This document shows, piece by piece, positions 1 through 8,828 of a DNA stretch of 64,000 nucleotides (position 1 is the stretch's first letter; each line of letters starts with the position of its first letter). Under the pieces are notes generated by a model. The model was not told where the DNA came from. It made no database searches and was given only the letters and a program-made list of their open reading frames with translations. Source of the stretch: Pseudomonas congelans (GTDB lineage Bacteria > Pseudomonadota > Gammaproteobacteria > Pseudomonadales > Pseudomonadaceae). Made by a program: the position numbers and the translations under genes. The stretch is taken from contig NZ_FNJH01000010.1 in assembly GCF_900103225.1 (NCBI RefSeq), positions 118,834 through 182,833 on the forward strand. Reading direction: 5' to 3'.

Positions 1-1652
1 CCGGCACCAACCACCCGCGCATGCTTGAGCCCTTGCGTGAAGCGGTCCAGCGCGGCGCCCAGGTGGTGTGCGTCAACCCGCTCAAAGAGCGTGGCCTGGA
101 GCGTTTCCAGCACCCGCAACACCCGGTCGAGATGCTCACCAACGGCGACCGCCCGACCAACACCGCCTACTTCCGCCCTGCCCTGGGTGGCGACATGGCG
201 CTGTTGCGCGGCATGGCCAAGTTCCTGCTGCAATGGGAGCGCGAGGCGCAGGCCAACAACGCACCTTCTGTGTTCGATCACGCGTTCCTCAACGAACACA
301 CTGAAGGCGTACTCGAATACCTGGCCGCTATCGATGACACGTCCTGGGACGCAATCGTCGAGCAGTCCGGCCTGCCGCTGAGCGACATCGAACAGTCGGC
401 ACGCATGTACGCCAAGGGCAAGAACGTGATCATGTGCTGGGCGATGGGTATCACCCAGCACCGCCACTCGGTGCCGACCATCCAGGAAATCGCCAACCTG
501 ATGCTGCTGCGCGGCAACATCGGTCGCCCGGGTGCCGGTCTGTGCCCGGTACGCGGTCACAGTAACGTGCAGGGTGACCGCACCATGGGCATCAACGAGC
601 GCCCACCGGTGTTCCTGCTCGATGCTCTGGAAAAACGTTTCCAGTTCAAAGTACCCCGCGACAATGGCCACAACGTCGTCGAAGCCATTCACGCCATGGC
701 CGAAGGTCGCGCCAAGGTGTTCATCGCGCTGGGCGGCAACTTCGCTCAGGCCACCCCGGACAGCCATCGCACTGCCGAAGCCCTCAGCAATTGCGACCTG
801 ACCGTACAGATCAGCACCAAGCTGAACCGCAGCCACCTGTTCCACGGCAAGGACGCGTTGATCCTGCCGTGCTTCGGCCGTACCGACATCGACATCCAGG
901 CCAACGGCCCACAAGCTGTCACCGTGGAAGATTCGTTCAGCATGGTTCACGCTTCCAACGGCCAGTTGAAGCCGTCCTCGAAGCAAATGCGTTCCGAGCC
1001 TGCGATCATCGCCGGTATCGCCAACGCAACGCTGGGCAAGACGCCTGTGGACTGGTTGTGGCTGGTGGAAGATTACAACCGTATTCGTGACCTGATCGCC
1101 GACACCATCCCCGGCTTCAAGGATTTCAACGAGCGCGTCAAGCACCCGGGCGGCTTCTACCTGGGCAACGCTGCTGGCGCACGTCGCTGGAACACGGCGT
1201 CGACCCGCGCCAACTTCAAGTCCAACGCGCTGCCGTTGAGCCTGATCCATGAGCACGTGACCTCAACCGGGCAGATCCCGGACCTGATCATGCAGTCGAT
1301 GCGCTCGCACGATCAGTACAACACCACCATCTATGGCCTGGATGACCGTTATCGCGGCGTCAAGGGTCAGCGTGACGTGCTGTTCGTCAACGAAGCCGAC
1401 ATCATCCGCCTGGGCTTCCAGCCGGGGCAGAAGGCAGACGTGACTTCGATCTGGAGTGATAACCGCGAGCGTCGCGTCAAAGGCTTCACGTTGCTGCCTT
1501 TCGATATTCCAGCTGGCCAGGCTGCCGCCTACTACCCAGAGGTCAACCCGCTGGTGCCGCTGGAAAGCGTGGGCGATGGTAGCAGCACACCGACATCGAA
1601 GTTCGTCGCGATCCGCCTCGAGCGCTCGGCAGAGTCGGCACGCATCCTCTGA
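1..1652 (+). CDS. FdhF/YdeP-type molybdopterin oxidoreductase, 3' part
   Basis: Partial gene. The frame is open from base 3 and reads GTNHPRM before the first ATG, so the true start lies upstream of the window. About 549 residues remain; the family is usually about 750-780, so roughly the N-terminal quarter is missing. The visible part matches the central and C-terminal domains of formate-dehydrogenase-like (FdhF/YdeP) proteins, which bind molybdenum bis-MGD in the cytoplasm. Family-like stretches include RGNIGRPGAGLCPVRGHSNV, ALGGNFAQATPD and LPCFGRTDID; the C-terminal region after about residue 420 is the MGD-binding beta-barrel. Physiological substrate in Pseudomonas is not settled for YdeP types, so formate dehydrogenase activity should not be assumed. 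It ends just before a strong terminator. Confidence 0.88.
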   Translation, partial: GTNHPRMLEPLREAVQRGAQVVCVNPLKERGLERFQHPQHPVEMLTNGDRPTNTAYFRPALGGDMALLRGMAKFLLQWEREAQANNAPSVFDHAFLNEHTEGVLEYLAAIDDTSWDAIVEQSGLPLSDIEQSARMYAKGKNVIMCWAMGITQHRHSVPTIQEIANLMLLRGNIGRPGAGLCPVRGHSNVQGDRTMGINERPPVFLLDALEKRFQFKVPRDNGHNVVEAIHAMAEGRAKVFIALGGNFAQATPDSHRTAEALSNCDLTVQISTKLNRSHLFHGKDALILPCFGRTDIDIQANGPQAVTVEDSFSMVHASNGQLKPSSKQMRSEPAIIAGIANATLGKTPVDWLWLVEDYNRIRDLIADTIPGFKDFNERVKHPGGFYLGNAAGARRWNTASTRANFKSNALPLSLIHEHVTSTGQIPDLIMQSMRSHDQYNTTIYGLDDRYRGVKGQRDVLFVNEADIIRLGFQPGQKADVTSIWSDNRERRVKGFTLLPFDIPAGQAAAYYPEVNPLVPLESVGDGSSTPTSKFVAIRLERSAESARIL

Positions 1653-1672
1653 CGTCGCTGAAAGACGTCCAC

Positions 1673-1706
1673 AAAAAAGGCCCGTTTCACTGGAAACGGG
1701 CCTTTT
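1673..1706 (+). terminator. Rho-independent terminator after the oxidoreductase gene
   Basis: A perfect inverted repeat (AAGGCCCGTTTC, short loop, GAAACGGGCCTT) is followed by a T-run and lies 20 bases after the stop codon. Confidence 0.9.
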
Positions 1707-1861
1707 GCAAGTAACCTCAGACTCTCTTTTCCGACTTAAGTTCCTTAGCCAAAACAAGAACTTAGCAGTTTGCGTGGCAATCGTGTTACTCGTCGGAATT
1801 GCATTGCTACATTCTTCACTTGACACCAAGATCGCGCCGTCATCCCTATGAGATTCCATAC

Positions 1862-2302
1862 ATGAAGTATTCCTCGATACTGTTGTTGTCTCTTACCCTG
1901 CTTAGCGGTGCGGCATCTGCTGGCAACCTTGAGTCAGGCGTAGGCGGAGCATTGGGTGGGGTACTCGGTTCGGTCGTCGGTCAGCAGGTCGGCGGCAGCA
2001 CTGGTTCAGCAATTGGCGCGGGTGTCGGCGGCGCAGCCGGTGGCGCTGTAGGCGCAGATCGTCGCAACCGCACAGAAGCAGCCATTGGTGGCGGTCTGGG
2101 CGCAGCGGGCGGTAATGTGCTGGGTCGCAGCGTCGGCGGCAGCACCGGCAGCCTGGTCGGCTCGGCGGTAGGTGGCGGCGGCGGTGCCGCACTGGGTAAC
2201 TATATGGGCAACGAAAGCCGCAGCGACGATCGTCGTTATCGTGGTGGCCGTGATCATGGCCACCGCCCTAAGCACCACGGCAATCGCCGTCATCGTGACT
2301 GA
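1862..2302 (+). CDS. Secreted or envelope glycine-zipper protein
   Basis: A 146-residue protein with an N-terminal signal peptide (MKYSSILLLSLTLLSGAASA, cleavage probably after ASA). The mature part is almost entirely glycine-zipper repeats (blocks such as GGALGGVLGSVVGQQVGG and GGSTGSLVGSAVGG), ending in a basic histidine/arginine tail. Glycine-zipper segments usually insert into or associate with membranes, so a periplasmic or outer-membrane location is likely; no specific function can be assigned. The start at 1862 was chosen because it begins the signal peptide; an in-frame ATG at 1799 would put an unlikely 21-residue extension before it. It stands alone between two terminators. Confidence 0.75.
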   Translation: MKYSSILLLSLTLLSGAASAGNLESGVGGALGGVLGSVVGQQVGGSTGSAIGAGVGGAAGGAVGADRRNRTEAAIGGGLGAAGGNVLGRSVGGSTGSLVGSAVGGGGGAALGNYMGNESRSDDRRYRGGRDHGHRPKHHGNRRHRD

Positions 2303-2326
2303 TACCACCGTCAGTCGCTGAAGCAT

Positions 2327-2357
2327 AAAAACCGGCCGCTCTTGAGCGGCCGGTTTT
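2327..2357. terminator. Bidirectional terminator between convergent genes
   Basis: AAAACCGGCCGCTC, a short loop and GAGCGGCCGGTTTT form a long perfect stem flanked by A- and T-runs. It lies between the plus-strand glycine-zipper gene and the minus-strand helicase gene and can serve both. Confidence 0.9.
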
Positions 2358-2435
2358 CATTTTGTCTGTCGCAACGCAGGCTCAGGACTGGATGCAGAGC
2401 ATCGCCCTCTTGGTCAGATCACTTTGTACGCGTAG

Positions 2436-4385
2436 TCAGTTGCCAGCCATTGCCTGCACCCACGTCCTTACCTGTGCGTACGGGTAATCCTCCAGCACCG
2501 CAAACCCGGTGGTGGCGCGGGCTTTGAGCTTGGTGAACAGGGGCACGCTGATACCGCACAGAAAACGCGTCAGGCAGTCGGCGCTGGGTGGTTGGCCAGT
2601 GTAGTTCTGGTGCTTGTGGATAAAGTCGCCGCACAGCTGCTGATAGTCACGACCTGCCAGGGGCTCCAGCGCGGGTGGTTCGGGCAAGCGGGCGACTTCG
2701 CCAAGGCAGACCGAGCAATGACCGCAGTGCTCAGGCGCCTTGTGATCACCAAAGTACAGCGCCAGCCGATGGGTCAGGCACCGGTCACTGGCGAAGACTT
2801 CCAGCATGGTGTGAATACGCGCAACTTCGCTGGCTTCGTGGTGAGCGAAATAATCGTGCAATTCGATGCTCAAGGCCTGTGCATCAAAGTCGCTGCGCAA
2901 CAGGCTGTAAACCTCGGTCATCTGTTTGCTTTCAAGCTCGATCCAGCCTTTTTCCTGAAAGTAATCCAGCGCCTTGACCACCCGCCCACGCTCGGCGCCG
3001 TATCGCTGGTACATCGCCTCGAAATCGACGGTAGCCCAGGTCCGTGCCCGGTTTGAGGTGTCGATCAAGGCCTGGACGAACTCGCGTCGCTCCCCCTCGA
3101 AACGCGCCATCAGGTCTTGCGGCTGAAGCAGAAACTTGAAACGGTACTCGGCAAAATACGCGTACCGCGGCGCAATGATCCCGCGCAGCTCCAGTTGCAC
3201 CAGCAGGGTCTTCAACGGTAATTGACGAATGTTGCTGAGGTCGGCGAGCGGCCCCAACAGAAACTCCCACTGCCCGTCGTGACGCGTCCCGAGCAGGTCC
3301 TCCAGCACACGGGCAATCCCCTCGCGCTCAGGCGTGTCGCCATACACGAAGTTCTCCAGCACGTTGAGACTGTCGCGATTGGCCAGCACCAGACAATCCG
3401 AAGAAGCACCGTCACGCCCTGCCCGACCGATTTCCTGACTGTAGTTCTCGATGGATTTGGGCAGGTCGAAATGCACCACGTTGCGGATATCGCTTTTGTC
3501 GATGCCCATCCCGAACGCGATGGTTGCCACGATGCAGTTCAGACGACCACCCATGAACTGCTTCTGGATCGATTCGCGCTGATCATTGGGCAGCCCGGCA
3601 TGGTAGGCGCTGGCGGGCAGGCCGTTCTGTTCCAGGTGCGCGGCGATGTGTTCGGCGGTCTTTTGCAGGGTCACGTAAACAATGGTCGGTTGCCCGCGAC
3701 GCTCGTTGAGCCACTCCACCAGCAGGCGCCGCTTGTCACGTCCACTGACCGGCTTGACCCAGAGGTGCAGGTTGGCGCGGTAGAAACCGGTGGTGATGAC
3801 ATCCTCGGGGGCGATGGCGAATTTGTCCTGCATGTCGATGATGACTTGCGGGGTCGCCGTGGCGGTCAGCAGCAATGTCTGGGGAATGTTGAACTCGCGC
3901 TGGTAGTCCGGCAGCTTCAGGTAGTCGGGGCGGAAGTTATGCCCCCACTCCGAGATGCAGTGCGCTTCGTCGACCACCAGCAAGGAAATCGGCACTTGCG
4001 CGATGAAATTGCGGAAACGCTCGTTCTTGAGGCGCTCGACCGAGATCATCAGAATCTTCAGCTCGCCGGAGCGTGCGCGCGCCATCACGTCGGCGATCTC
4101 GTCGCGGCTCTGCGCCGAATCGATACTCGCCGCCGAAATACCGTGGCGGTGCAGGAAGGCAAGCTGATCCTGAATCAGCGCCAGCAACGGCGACACCACC
4201 AGCGTCAAATGCGGCAACATCAGGGCGGGCAATTGGTAGCATAGCGACTTGCCAGAACCGGTCGGAAAGATCGCCGCGGCCGAACGTCCGGCCAGTACTG
4301 CACTGATCGCAGCCTCCTGCCCCGGCCGAAACTGTGTGTAGCCGAATACCTGTTCGAGACGCTGGTGCATTCGCGGTCCATCCAT
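2436..4385 (-). CDS. RecQ-family ATP-dependent DNA helicase
   Basis: A 649-residue superfamily 2 helicase. Walker A is FPTGSGKSLCYQLPAL near residue 41, the DEAH box (VVDEAHCISEWGHNFRPDY) is near residue 140, motif III is LTATAT, and motif VI is QEIGRAGRDG near residue 335. The segment DEAHCISEWGH and the downstream cysteine cluster (C..C..C in EHCGHCSVCLGE) are diagnostic for RecQ and form its zinc-binding subdomain. No clear HRDC domain follows; the C-terminal 80 residues are a shorter RecQ-like extension. RecQ proteins unwind DNA in repair and recombination. Pseudomonas carries more than one RecQ-like gene, so the symbol recQ is not given. It is a single-gene unit reading toward the bidirectional terminator. 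Confidence 0.93.
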   Translation of the reverse strand: MDGPRMHQRLEQVFGYTQFRPGQEAAISAVLAGRSAAAIFPTGSGKSLCYQLPALMLPHLTLVVSPLLALIQDQLAFLHRHGISAASIDSAQSRDEIADVMARARSGELKILMISVERLKNERFRNFIAQVPISLLVVDEAHCISEWGHNFRPDYLKLPDYQREFNIPQTLLLTATATPQVIIDMQDKFAIAPEDVITTGFYRANLHLWVKPVSGRDKRRLLVEWLNERRGQPTIVYVTLQKTAEHIAAHLEQNGLPASAYHAGLPNDQRESIQKQFMGGRLNCIVATIAFGMGIDKSDIRNVVHFDLPKSIENYSQEIGRAGRDGASSDCLVLANRDSLNVLENFVYGDTPEREGIARVLEDLLGTRHDGQWEFLLGPLADLSNIRQLPLKTLLVQLELRGIIAPRYAYFAEYRFKFLLQPQDLMARFEGERREFVQALIDTSNRARTWATVDFEAMYQRYGAERGRVVKALDYFQEKGWIELESKQMTEVYSLLRSDFDAQALSIELHDYFAHHEASEVARIHTMLEVFASDRCLTHRLALYFGDHKAPEHCGHCSVCLGEVARLPEPPALEPLAGRDYQQLCGDFIHKHQNYTGQPPSADCLTRFLCGISVPLFTKLKARATTGFAVLEDYPYAQVRTWVQAMAGN

Positions 4386-4517
4386 CAGTCAAAAAAACGG
4401 GCTCAACCTTAACGCGCCAGGCCGGATGCACATAGCAGCAAAGCGTTGCAGAAACTCTACCCCGCGACCGATATCATTGTAATATCACAGCCTAACATCG
4501 CTTGCTCAGGAGCAGGA

Positions 4518-5339
4518 ATGGATTCCCTACAGCAACCCGAGGACGACGGGGTCATCCGCATTCAGCGCCTCGTGCCCGGTCAGGTCGATGTGGTGCTGGG
4601 CTCGCATCCACGCCGCAAGCGCGTCGATGCGCCTCGCCGCTCACGTCCTTACGGCTTGTGGCTGGCGTGTCTTATTGCTGCAGCCTGCATGGCCGGGCTG
4701 GTCGCCTCACATGCGCGAGGTCCCAAAGCGCTGGCAGTAACGCCTGTTGTGCAGTCCATACCTGAAACCGAGGCAGTCGAGGTCGAGGCGCAACCCGTCG
4801 TCGCCGCGGATACTGCGCCCGCGCACATTCGAAAAACTGCGGAGCTTGTGCCGATCGCCGCCACTGTAGCGCCACCCGCCCCTGTAAAGCCTCTGGATGA
4901 CTGCATGAAAAACGGCAACGTCATCGATGAGGCAGTGGCGACCTGCCGATTCGGCCAGACACCTCGCCCCGCTCAGGGTGAACCGGCAAAAGGCATGGTG
5001 TCTGCCGACTACATGGCCGATTTCAAGGCCAATGCTTCAAGCACTTCCACGCGCTCGTCCAAGCCGTACAGCGTAGCGACGGCCTCTATCCGCGAAGCGG
5101 ACGGCAGAAATCGCTACCGCGCACAGTGGCGGGTTTACGGCAACACGATCGACGGAGACAGTGTCTGCGAAAACTTTGCCATTCGCTCATTCGAACGGCG
5201 CGAGTGTCGCAAGGCAGCAGAGGTCAATTTCAGAGAGGAGTGCCGCGAGTGGACCAAACGCGCGGCCAGAAACCGCGACGAGGGCAGCAAAAACGCCCAA
5301 CAGCGTTACTGTGAAGTGTCTTCGAATTTCTCACCCTGA
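4518..5339 (+). CDS. Hypothetical membrane-anchored protein
   Basis: A 273-residue protein I do not recognise. After about 40 cytoplasmic, arginine-rich residues there is one membrane segment (YGLWLACLIAAACMAGLVAS, about residues 45-65). A low-complexity, proline/alanine/valine-rich linker follows, then a charged domain (about residues 150-273) with scattered cysteines (CENFA, RREC, REEC, RYC) that could form disulphides. This suggests an inner-membrane protein with a periplasmic domain. The ATG at 4518 was chosen because AGGAGCAGGA lies just before it; the longer frame from 4446 has no such site. It lies directly upstream of the tandem rsmX genes with no obvious terminator of its own. Confidence 0.65.
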   Translation: MDSLQQPEDDGVIRIQRLVPGQVDVVLGSHPRRKRVDAPRRSRPYGLWLACLIAAACMAGLVASHARGPKALAVTPVVQSIPETEAVEVEAQPVVAADTAPAHIRKTAELVPIAATVAPPAPVKPLDDCMKNGNVIDEAVATCRFGQTPRPAQGEPAKGMVSADYMADFKANASSTSTRSSKPYSVATASIREADGRNRYRAQWRVYGNTIDGDSVCENFAIRSFERRECRKAAEVNFREECREWTKRAARNRDEGSKNAQQRYCEVSSNFSP

Positions 5340-5437
5340 AACAAGCCTGCGCCCTTCTGGCACAGTAGTTTCAACGATGTTCTCTACGCTCCGGGCGCCT
5401 GGCCGAGCATCTGGGAATACGCAAAAACGGACACATG

Positions 5438-5504
5438 GATAGCCAAAGGCTTACACGCAATGAAGCGAATGGCTATTTTGCACCGGCCCTCGGAGCCGTA
5501 AGAT
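5438..5504 (+). promoter_or_regulatory. GacA-type promoter of rsmX copy 1
   Basis: GATAGC, six bases, CTTACA (5438-5455) matches the GacA upstream site TGTAAGN6CTTACA in its right half, with a degenerate left half. It is followed 43 bases later by a -10 element TAAGAT (5499-5504). The same arrangement and nearly the same spacing recur at the other two copies in the window. The assignment to GacA rests on the known consensus. Confidence 0.7.
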
Positions 5505-5509
5505 TGGAT

Positions 5510-5626
5510 CCAACAACTGGCGAACAAGGAGTTCGCCAGGATCAGGGACGATCGACCATCGCCGGGAAGGCAGCCGACAGGGAGTTGGAATGGTCTTGGT
5601 ACAAACCCGCTTCGGCGGGTTTTTTA
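5510..5626 (+). ncRNA. rsmX: RsmX-type small RNA, copy 1
   Basis: About 117 nucleotides starting 6-7 bases after the -10 element. It holds many GGA motifs, several in hairpin loops: CTGGCGAAC-AAGGA-GTTCGCCAG (5518-5539), a short GCC-GGC hairpin, CCGAC-AGGGA-GTTGG, and an outer GACCAT/ATGGTC helix enclosing the last two. It ends in a terminator. GGA loops are the binding sites of RsmA/CsrA, and Rsm RNAs sequester these translational repressors when GacS/GacA is active. Stem bases differ from copies 2 and 3 in a compensatory way (for example GGCGAAC/GTTCGCC here, GGTGAAC/GTTCACC there), which supports a folded RNA. The exact 5' end is inferred. Confidence 0.85.
5603..5626 (+). terminator. Terminator of rsmX copy 1
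   Basis: AAACCCGC-TTC-GGCGGGTTTTTT. The identical hairpin ends all three copies of this RNA in the window. Confidence 0.92.
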
Positions 5627-5728
5627 TTGCCTGCGATTTTTGCCGCCAGCAGTCGTATAGCGTCAGAATTTTTCCTGACGCCAGATTACCCGCTCCTCGC
5701 GAGGCCATTCGAGAAGACTGCCGGGAGG

Positions 5729-5796
5729 TATAGCGAAAGGCTTACACACCGTGGAGGAACTTGGCTATTTGCGGCCCGGCTCGTGCTCCGTAATAT
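5729..5796 (+). promoter_or_regulatory. GacA-type promoter of rsmX copy 2
   Basis: TATAGC, six bases, CTTACA at 5729-5746, then a -10 element TAATAT at 5791-5796, 44 bases later. The right half-site is perfect; the left half keeps only T-TA of TGTAAG. Confidence 0.72.
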
Positions 5797-5801
5797 TGGA
5801 T

Positions 5802-5916
5802 CAATCAAGGGGTGAACAGGAGTTCACCCGGATCAAGGATGATCGACCATCGCCTCGGAGGCGGCCGACAGGAAGTCGGGATGGTCTTGGAAAAACCCGC
5901 TTCGGCGGGTTTTTTG
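5802..5916 (+). ncRNA. rsmX: RsmX-type small RNA, copy 2
   Basis: About 115 nucleotides, in tandem with copy 1 and about 70-75% identical over the transcript. GGA-loop hairpins are GGGTGAAC-AGGA-GTTCACCC, GCCTCGGAGGC and CCGAC-AGGAA-GTCGG, the last two enclosed by GACCAT/ATGGTC. GGA also occurs in the single-stranded linker (TCAAGGATGATC). It is expected to bind RsmA/CsrA-type proteins and relieve repression of Gac-controlled genes. The two copies have separate promoters and terminators, so they are independent transcription units rather than one processed RNA. Confidence 0.87.
5893..5916 (+). terminator. Terminator of rsmX copy 2
   Basis: AAACCCGC-TTC-GGCGGGTTTTTT, 40 bases from the end of the convergent protease gene. 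Confidence 0.92.
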
Positions 5917-5956
5917 TTGTCTGCAGAAAAGTCGCGCGCCGCTCACAGCCAACCGC

Positions 5957-8128
5957 TTACCGCTTGCCCTGCTCGAAGCGCTGCTGCAGCAAGTTGCGCG
6001 CGGTACCCGCGTTGACGTAATCCGCGATCAACTGACCAAGCTCGTCTGGCTTGAGCTTTTTGCCGTCCCGGCAGAACCGGACCAGCGCCAGGAGTACCCG
6101 GCGTTTTTTCCTGAACACTTTTGCATTCGGCGCAGAGAACGAACGTGAGGCGCGCTCGGGCAAGGGCGCATCGTCTTGCAGATGCAAGGTCAGAAACGTC
6201 CCGTAGGCCACATTCAGCTCAAAATCAGCGATGTGCTGGATCGGGACGGGAGACTTCAGGTTTGCGAACACAAAATGATCAGGAGTGAGCACCAGAGCGG
6301 TCTTGTCAGCACGCAGACACATGCGCAGTGTAAAGGGCAGCAGCATCAGCATGAACGCCGTCAGGATGCCGCCCGCAATCAGCATATTGTTGCGCTTTTC
6401 GGTAAGCCCCTGAGGCAGTGACAGCGCTTCGGCTATCAGATAAATACCCAGCACCAGCAGAGGGGCGAGGACTATCGTTAGCAACAGCCCCCGCAGGCGA
6501 GCGCCCTCATGCAGAACGACATCACCGGTTACCGTGCGCGCGCGGGCACGTAGCTCGGTCACCACCTCAGCATCATTGGCCACATGATGCTTGATGAAAT
6601 CCTCGGTAAGACGAGTGCGCAGTGCCTGGGGGTTGATGAAGTAATGGTCCATCGCGGCGCGGGCCTGGGCTGCCACGACAGGCCGGGTGCCGCTGCGGAC
6701 CGCCTCGTCGGCAGAAACCTGCAGCGCGGCAATACGTTCGCCGTTTGAAGGGTGCGTATCCGAGGGATGCGGCAGCTGGACGGCCATTTCTTCGTCAGGC
6801 AGAGTGAATGTCTTGCTGGCCAGCTCGTGCAGCACGCTGTTCGGCAGATCCTTGGTGAACACCTCCCCGCGCCTTGGATTGGTGGCCCGGGTGATGTGAG
6901 TGTAGATTCGCTCCTGCAAAAGCGGATCAATGGCCGAGATACGCACCAGCGCCGAGGCAGCCGACGTGTTACCCGCCAGACGCGCCCCTGCGGCATCGGC
7001 AGCCAGCTCGCGCACGCGACTCCAGTGATTGACCGCGTGATCGAAGCTTTCCATGAAATACACACCCAGCATGAACGCCGGACGCAAAAGGGTGCGCTGC
7101 AGCCACCCGCTGACCATCATGTTTTCGGCGATGACACCAAGGCTGCGACCGATGCCATCGTAGATCGGCAGAAAGCGCAGGCTGTACTCGGTGTCCTCGC
7201 CGGCAAAATGCGAAAGCTCGTGACCGATGACCGCACTGGTTTCCGCGGCATCGATCAGCCCGAGGTACAGGATAGGCACGTGCAGAGTACGCCCCTGGAG
7301 CGCAGCGTCGGACGGCAGAAGGGAGACGTCGCTCGAGGTGACGTAAAAGCCGTCGGTCATGCCCAGCACGATGTGATCAGGGGACAGCGCGCCGAGCCGT
7401 TCGGCCAGGTCGCGAACATAGGCCCAGAGCACCGGGGCCTCTTCAGGCGTGACCTGTTGCCCCAGAATCTGCATCGGGGTGGGCTCGAACATATGCAACA
7501 TGACGCCCAGCTGCTTGCCCATCCGCCAGATCGAATACAGGCATGCAGCCACCAGCATCAACACGACAATGATCAACTTGAGTTCGCCCGCGGACATGCG
7601 CCCCACATGCCACAGGCCCAGGGCTTCGAAACAGAGGATTGCAGACACCGCCGCACCCATCGCGACGATGTGCCCCACCAGAACGAAGGGCAGAAGCCGG
7701 CTGACCTTGCTGAAGGTGTGCAGCAATCGCTCGCGGGATTGACGTGCGCGCACGCCGGCCCAGTTGAGCCCTGCCAGCCCGATGCCTCCGACCAGAGCAG
7801 CCAGCAGGCACAGCGCAATGACGGCGCGTGCCAGCCAAGTGGTGACATGACCCAGCACCACTACGAAGTCGAGGCCCTGCTCTGCCTCATTAAGACGGGA
7901 CAAAGCCTCCTTGATGGTGATGTTTTCTCCGTCTATATCCATCGTTCGCGTAAGAGCGTCGGGCGACCGGGCGAGCTTTTCGAAATAGGGACGGGCATGC
8001 GCAAGGTCGGCCTGGATCTCGGTCAGGCGCTCAGTGTTCTCGACACTGCGCTGCAACTGCCAGACACCGACAAGGTTCAGGCCCAGAGGGAGCAGGATGA
8101 GTACAGCAATGAGCTTGTAGATTTTCAT
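5957..8128 (-). CDS. M48-type membrane zinc metalloprotease
   Basis: A 723-residue integral membrane protein. The zinc-binding motif is HELSH (in VIGHELSHFAGED, about residue 300), and RELAADAAGARLAG about 75 residues later supplies the third ligand, the pattern of the M48 (Ste24/HtpX-like) peptidases. Membrane segments lie at about residues 6-22, 95-125, 150-170 and 185-200 before the catalytic domain, and two more (LLLTIVLAPLLVLGIYLI and MLIAGGILTAFMLMLLPF) after it. A soluble tail of about 110 residues is basic. The role is probably inner-membrane protein quality control; the substrate is unknown. It is larger than HtpX (about 290) and differs in topology. It is transcribed alone, convergent with the rsmX pair. 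Confidence 0.82.
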   Translation of the reverse strand: MKIYKLIAVLILLPLGLNLVGVWQLQRSVENTERLTEIQADLAHARPYFEKLARSPDALTRTMDIDGENITIKEALSRLNEAEQGLDFVVVLGHVTTWLARAVIALCLLAALVGGIGLAGLNWAGVRARQSRERLLHTFSKVSRLLPFVLVGHIVAMGAAVSAILCFEALGLWHVGRMSAGELKLIIVVLMLVAACLYSIWRMGKQLGVMLHMFEPTPMQILGQQVTPEEAPVLWAYVRDLAERLGALSPDHIVLGMTDGFYVTSSDVSLLPSDAALQGRTLHVPILYLGLIDAAETSAVIGHELSHFAGEDTEYSLRFLPIYDGIGRSLGVIAENMMVSGWLQRTLLRPAFMLGVYFMESFDHAVNHWSRVRELAADAAGARLAGNTSAASALVRISAIDPLLQERIYTHITRATNPRRGEVFTKDLPNSVLHELASKTFTLPDEEMAVQLPHPSDTHPSNGERIAALQVSADEAVRSGTRPVVAAQARAAMDHYFINPQALRTRLTEDFIKHHVANDAEVVTELRARARTVTGDVVLHEGARLRGLLLTIVLAPLLVLGIYLIAEALSLPQGLTEKRNNMLIAGGILTAFMLMLLPFTLRMCLRADKTALVLTPDHFVFANLKSPVPIQHIADFELNVAYGTFLTLHLQDDAPLPERASRSFSAPNAKVFRKKRRVLLALVRFCRDGKKLKPDELGQLIADYVNAGTARNLLQQRFEQGKR

Positions 8129-8828
8129 GAGGCACGGCTCATAGAGGTGCGCCGCCGCCGGCTGTCCTTAGCGCGCACAAGGTCCGTCAGGCAAAACGCC
8201 TCTGGCGTCTGCGTACATGCGCCCTGCCGCTGCTCGAGTACAAGCGCGAGGGCGCTGGCGGCGTTATACCCTGATTTGCAGACTGATGTAACAAGGCTGC
8301 CCGTCTGACCTGCGTCGCCCCACCTGAATCCGTCCGCCTGAGTACTTGCAGTGCCATCATTCCCCATGCAGAAAAAACCATTTATAAGGCGAGTCCGAAC
8401 ATTTACCCTCTTCAGAGCTCGGAAAATATGCAAATAAGTTCACCTTTCTAAGCTTAATTTACCCCTATAATCGGATCCAAATACACCCCTAAAGCCCTTT
8501 GAAATCAATACTTACAGCTACATTAAGGGTGTAATCCAAAACACTGATGGCTCATAGTCATCATTGCTTACTGTAACGAAACCGAGAAAATATCTACCGT
8601 CCGTAGGAACTTTCCTACTAAAAATAGTGCCATAGACCACACTGCTGGCTAGACGACATCTATATGCCAGCACGAAATCCTCCCTCATTATTGTGGCGGT
8701 GTGTCTCTCAGTGACACCCATGGCAGGACCACTTCATGAGCAGGTGTGCAGTCGAGAAATTCGCAACTTTTCCCCGTCCCCGGTCTGATCCGGGATACGG
8801 TCGTGAAGGGTTCAAGGACGATGTACCG
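8129..8828. other. Intergenic region upstream of the T6SS locus
   Basis: About 700 bases with no gene I can support. It separates the divergent protease and T6SS genes and must hold both promoters. It is clearly more AT-rich between about 8380 and 8720 than its surroundings. A perfect TATAAT occurs at 8466-8471, but no good -35 lies at the right distance. Short open frames here have no ribosome site or Pseudomonas-like codon use. Confidence 0.5.

Noticed and set aside
3222..4244. A 340-codon open frame antisense to the RecQ-type gene.
   Set aside because: It mirrors the helicase on the other strand, and the translation is low-complexity and without a ribosome site.
5430..5920. The repeated 190-base block was first considered a mobile REP-like or transposon-derived element.
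   Set aside because: Copies have promoters, covarying hairpins with GGA loops and the same terminator, and no terminal repeats or target duplications. RsmX explains all of these.
6752..8308. A 518-codon open frame antisense to the M48 protease.
   Set aside because: The opposite strand encodes a clear protease; this frame is a high-GC artefact.
8518..8721. A 67-codon minus-strand frame upstream of the T6SS locus.
   Set aside because: No ribosome site and unlike Pseudomonas codon use; it lies in a region that must hold promoters.
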